A stretch of 64,000 nt of DNA from Spirodela intermedia (Eukaryota > Streptophyta > Magnoliopsida > Alismatales > Araceae): the NCBI GenBank assembly GCA_902729315.2, contig LR746272.1:11278327-11342326 (forward strand), written 5' to 3'. A program made the position numbers and the translations under genes. How positions within the stretch are numbered: position 1 is the stretch's first letter; each line of letters opens with the position of its first letter. Positions 62,397-64,000 of this stretch are shown in pieces. The notes under the pieces are model-generated. The model was not told where the DNA came from. It saw nothing but the letters and a program-made list of their open reading frames with translations, and searched no databases.

Positions 62397-63332
62397 TTAT
62401 CATGATGCTGTCTTATGTCAATCAAAGGCAGAAAAGACATGGTTGGACTTCTTCAGGGAAATCGTCTACGGCACAGCGGAGATCGGATGTAGGACGACAT
62501 TTTCTACCACTGATGACAAACTGATAGTTCACCATTTTCTGCATGGATTTCAAGAGTTGACCAGCGTAGGATGGGGATTCTGTCTCTACGGACGTGGTTT
62601 GCCTGTGGGAAGGATCACAGCCGACGCTGTGATGGAAGAGGGGCTCTAAGCGATCAAATGTATCTGCCTGCAAGTTCTCTCTTCTTCCTCCTATACGAAT
62701 TGGTCCACGACTTCTACGGATTCCTCCCAGTTCAACGTTGGCAGGCTGACAGCTGCTGATCAGAAACGAGAGATGATGACAGCTGGACAACATTTGTATT
62801 TATTCATACCGAACCATCCATTGACCAGCAATTATTGACTCGAGCACGGGGATTCGTCTGAGTTTCTCACGGTCCTAGTTGATTGCCTCGCAGAACGCAT
62901 GGCGAAATATTTGGTGCAACTTAAAAGGATGATTCCCAGAAATGGAACGGAGACGACGTGAGGCTTCTACTATTAATTCCAGTCAACGGTTCTGTCATCT
63001 TGTCATTAATTCGTTAAGACTCGGTCCATATCTCATGCTCTGACACAACTACCACCACGCTTTGACCTGTGAATTTTTGTCGTACATCACTGATGGTTCT
63101 CTTTATTTGTCGCAGTTTCTTCTTTTCCTGCGGTAGGAAGTGATAGAAACTTGTAACCTAGAACAGGACCGAGATAAATGTCAAATGGTGATGAATTAAT
63201 ATGTCGTGTCTTTCAGAACAAGGACGGACTTTTCTTCAACTCCATAGGCTCGCTGGGTAACGCAGCTGAAGCTCATTAAAGCCCCATCTCGCTCGATCCA
63301 TCCCTCCGGGAGAGCGATAATTCCGGCCGTCA

Positions 63333-63680
63333 ATGGGTGCCTCCGGGGTTCCTTTCCACCGCCGCCGCTGCTGCTTCGTCGTCCTCCTCTTCCTGCACGC
63401 GTCCTCCATTCTCTTCAGCCTCGCAAGCGAGGAACCTCATCTAGGCGCGAGCTGCGGGTCCTTAAGCATTTGCCACGGGGGCGAGGCAAACACAAACTGC
63501 TGCAAGGCCATCAATACCGCCATCATGGAGGGCGGCTGCTCCTGCGCCTGTACTAAGCTCTCCAGACTCGCCACACACGGTCTGATTGGAAGATGTGCGG
63601 ACGCGGGAACGTGTACCAAGTGCCAAAGCTGCCGGTCGGTTTGCGCGTACATGGAGGGGGCGTATCTCACAAGCCTGTGA
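63333..63680 (+). CDS. Putative secreted cysteine-rich peptide (12 Cys), unassigned
   Basis: A single-exon frame of 115 aa. An N-terminal basic stretch (HRRR) is followed by a hydrophobic core (CFVVLLFLHASSILFSLAS, ~14-32), a typical signal peptide. The mature part (~80 aa) has 12 cysteines at 41, 47, 56, 57, 69, 71, 73, 88, 94, 97, 100 and 104, with the pattern C-5-C-8-CC-11-C-1-C-1-C-14-C-5-C-2-C-2-C-3-C. It resembles the opening of a lipid-transfer or eight-cysteine motif (C..C..CC..CxC) but has extra cysteines and different spacing, and it is not a GASA or STIG1 pattern. I do not recognise the family. An even cysteine number and a secretion signal suggest a disulphide-rich apoplastic peptide such as an antimicrobial, signalling or inhibitor peptide; the role is unknown. 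No neighbour gives a clue. Confidence 0.55.
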   Translation: MGASGVPFHRRRCCFVVLLFLHASSILFSLASEEPHLGASCGSLSICHGGEANTNCCKAINTAIMEGGCSCACTKLSRLATHGLIGRCADAGTCTKCQSCRSVCAYMEGAYLTSL

Positions 63681-64000
63681 CGGCCCTCACTCCGCCGACT
63701 TCTCCACCCATTTTCCCATCGGTTTGCTGTATCGTCGACGTCGTCAGACCTGTACGGCGGCAATCTCTGTCAGTTGGTTTCCTTCTATCATTGCTAATCG
63801 TCTGTTCCCCAATAGTCTCGTCGCCAGTCCATGTGACTCTTCCAACGGACAGATCGAAGTGAACTGCGGCACGAACATGTTAACGGCGGCGAATTGTCCT
63901 GAATCTGCGGACAGCTATAGATCTGCGGGTTCAGGCGTATCTCCCGAGGCAGGCAGCCGGGGTAGCAGACGATGATTCCTTTCTTTCGAGTCTACTAGCA
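63681..64000. other. Downstream flank of the Cys-rich peptide gene to the window end
   Basis: Overlapping plus-strand frames continue past the stop but show no domain or cysteine pattern. Nothing else is supported; a 3' UTR is expected here. Confidence 0.4.

Larger units (their letters stand above)
59181..63332. other. Intergenic region downstream of the PPR gene
   Basis: No gene is supported. The first ~1 kb is AT-rich and may include the PPR 3' UTR. A CT microsatellite lies at 61639-61730. A 21-bp direct repeat (listed separately) lies at 61981 and 62064. A plus-strand frame at 62317-62649 (DYHDAVLCQSKAEKTWLDFF and following) starts inside a GA microsatellite and resembles nothing I know. 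The last ~300 bp is the likely promoter of the Cys-rich peptide gene. Confidence 0.45.

Noticed and set aside
62317-62649. A 110-aa plus-strand frame
   Set aside because: Part of it is a microsatellite-encoded Arg-Glu run. The rest matches no family I know, and no splice or promoter context supports it.
63333-63680. Assigning the 12-Cys peptide to the GASA/Snakin family
   Set aside because: The count of 12 matches, but GASA spacing (several C-x3-C near the start, CC-x2-C-x1-C in the middle) is not present.
1-64000. CRISPR arrays, bacterial operons, ribosome binding sites, a biosynthetic gene cluster
   Set aside because: The window is intron-bearing plant nuclear DNA. The genes belong to unrelated pathways, and the short-unit repeats are microsatellites without spacers.

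Overview
This window is nuclear DNA of a flowering plant. The evidence is GT-AG introns, plant-only families (IQD, NAC075-type NAC, OXS3-like, VSP-type acid phosphatase, P-class PPR) and long GA/CT microsatellites. Some genes are very GC-rich with G/C at third positions (pectinesterase, LRR protein, IQD, OXS3-like). Others are AT-rich (MKK6, the PPR gene, the deSI gene). That two-class pattern fits a monocot, probably not a grass, but this is inference and no species is named.

Left part (1-28.4 kb, gene-rich): an IQ67-domain protein (+, 3872-5567) lies tail-to-tail with a five-exon pectinesterase of the PME53 type (-, 8795-10634). The pectinesterase is divergent from an eight-exon MAP kinase kinase of the MKK6 type (+, 12838-18575). 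Next come a small two-exon OXS3-like nuclear protein (+, 22095-22726), a single-exon secreted LRR protein (+, 24395-25681) and a three-exon HAD-family acid phosphatase/VSP (-, 26252-28349).

Middle (28.4-41.6 kb): an AT-rich stretch with no gene I can support. It holds a ~320-bp tandem duplication and two colinear, diverged copies of an unnamed repeat (about 30.5-31.3 and 39.5-40.3 kb). At its right edge (41.6-42.3 kb, -) is a decayed copy of the acid phosphatase, with an in-frame stop, a frameshift and a damaged catalytic motif.

Right part (44-64 kb): a NAC075-type transcription factor (-, 44178-46742). One short intron of this gene is mostly a CT microsatellite, and a ~720-bp nearly pure purine tract lies upstream. 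Then a PPPDE/deSI cysteine protease (-, 51315-56030) sits head-to-head, 453 bp apart, with an ABO5-type mitochondrial PPR protein (+, 56484-59180). Last is an unassigned 115-aa secreted peptide with 12 cysteines (+, 63333-63680).

The genes do not form one pathway. Several concern cell walls or cell division: pectinesterase in the wall, MKK6 in cytokinesis signalling, IQD on microtubules/calmodulin, and NAC075 in vascular and senescence programmes. This is ordinary plant gene neighbourhood, not a cluster. All exon boundaries were derived by hand from reading frame, GT-AG sites and remembered family sequence; there is no transcript evidence.
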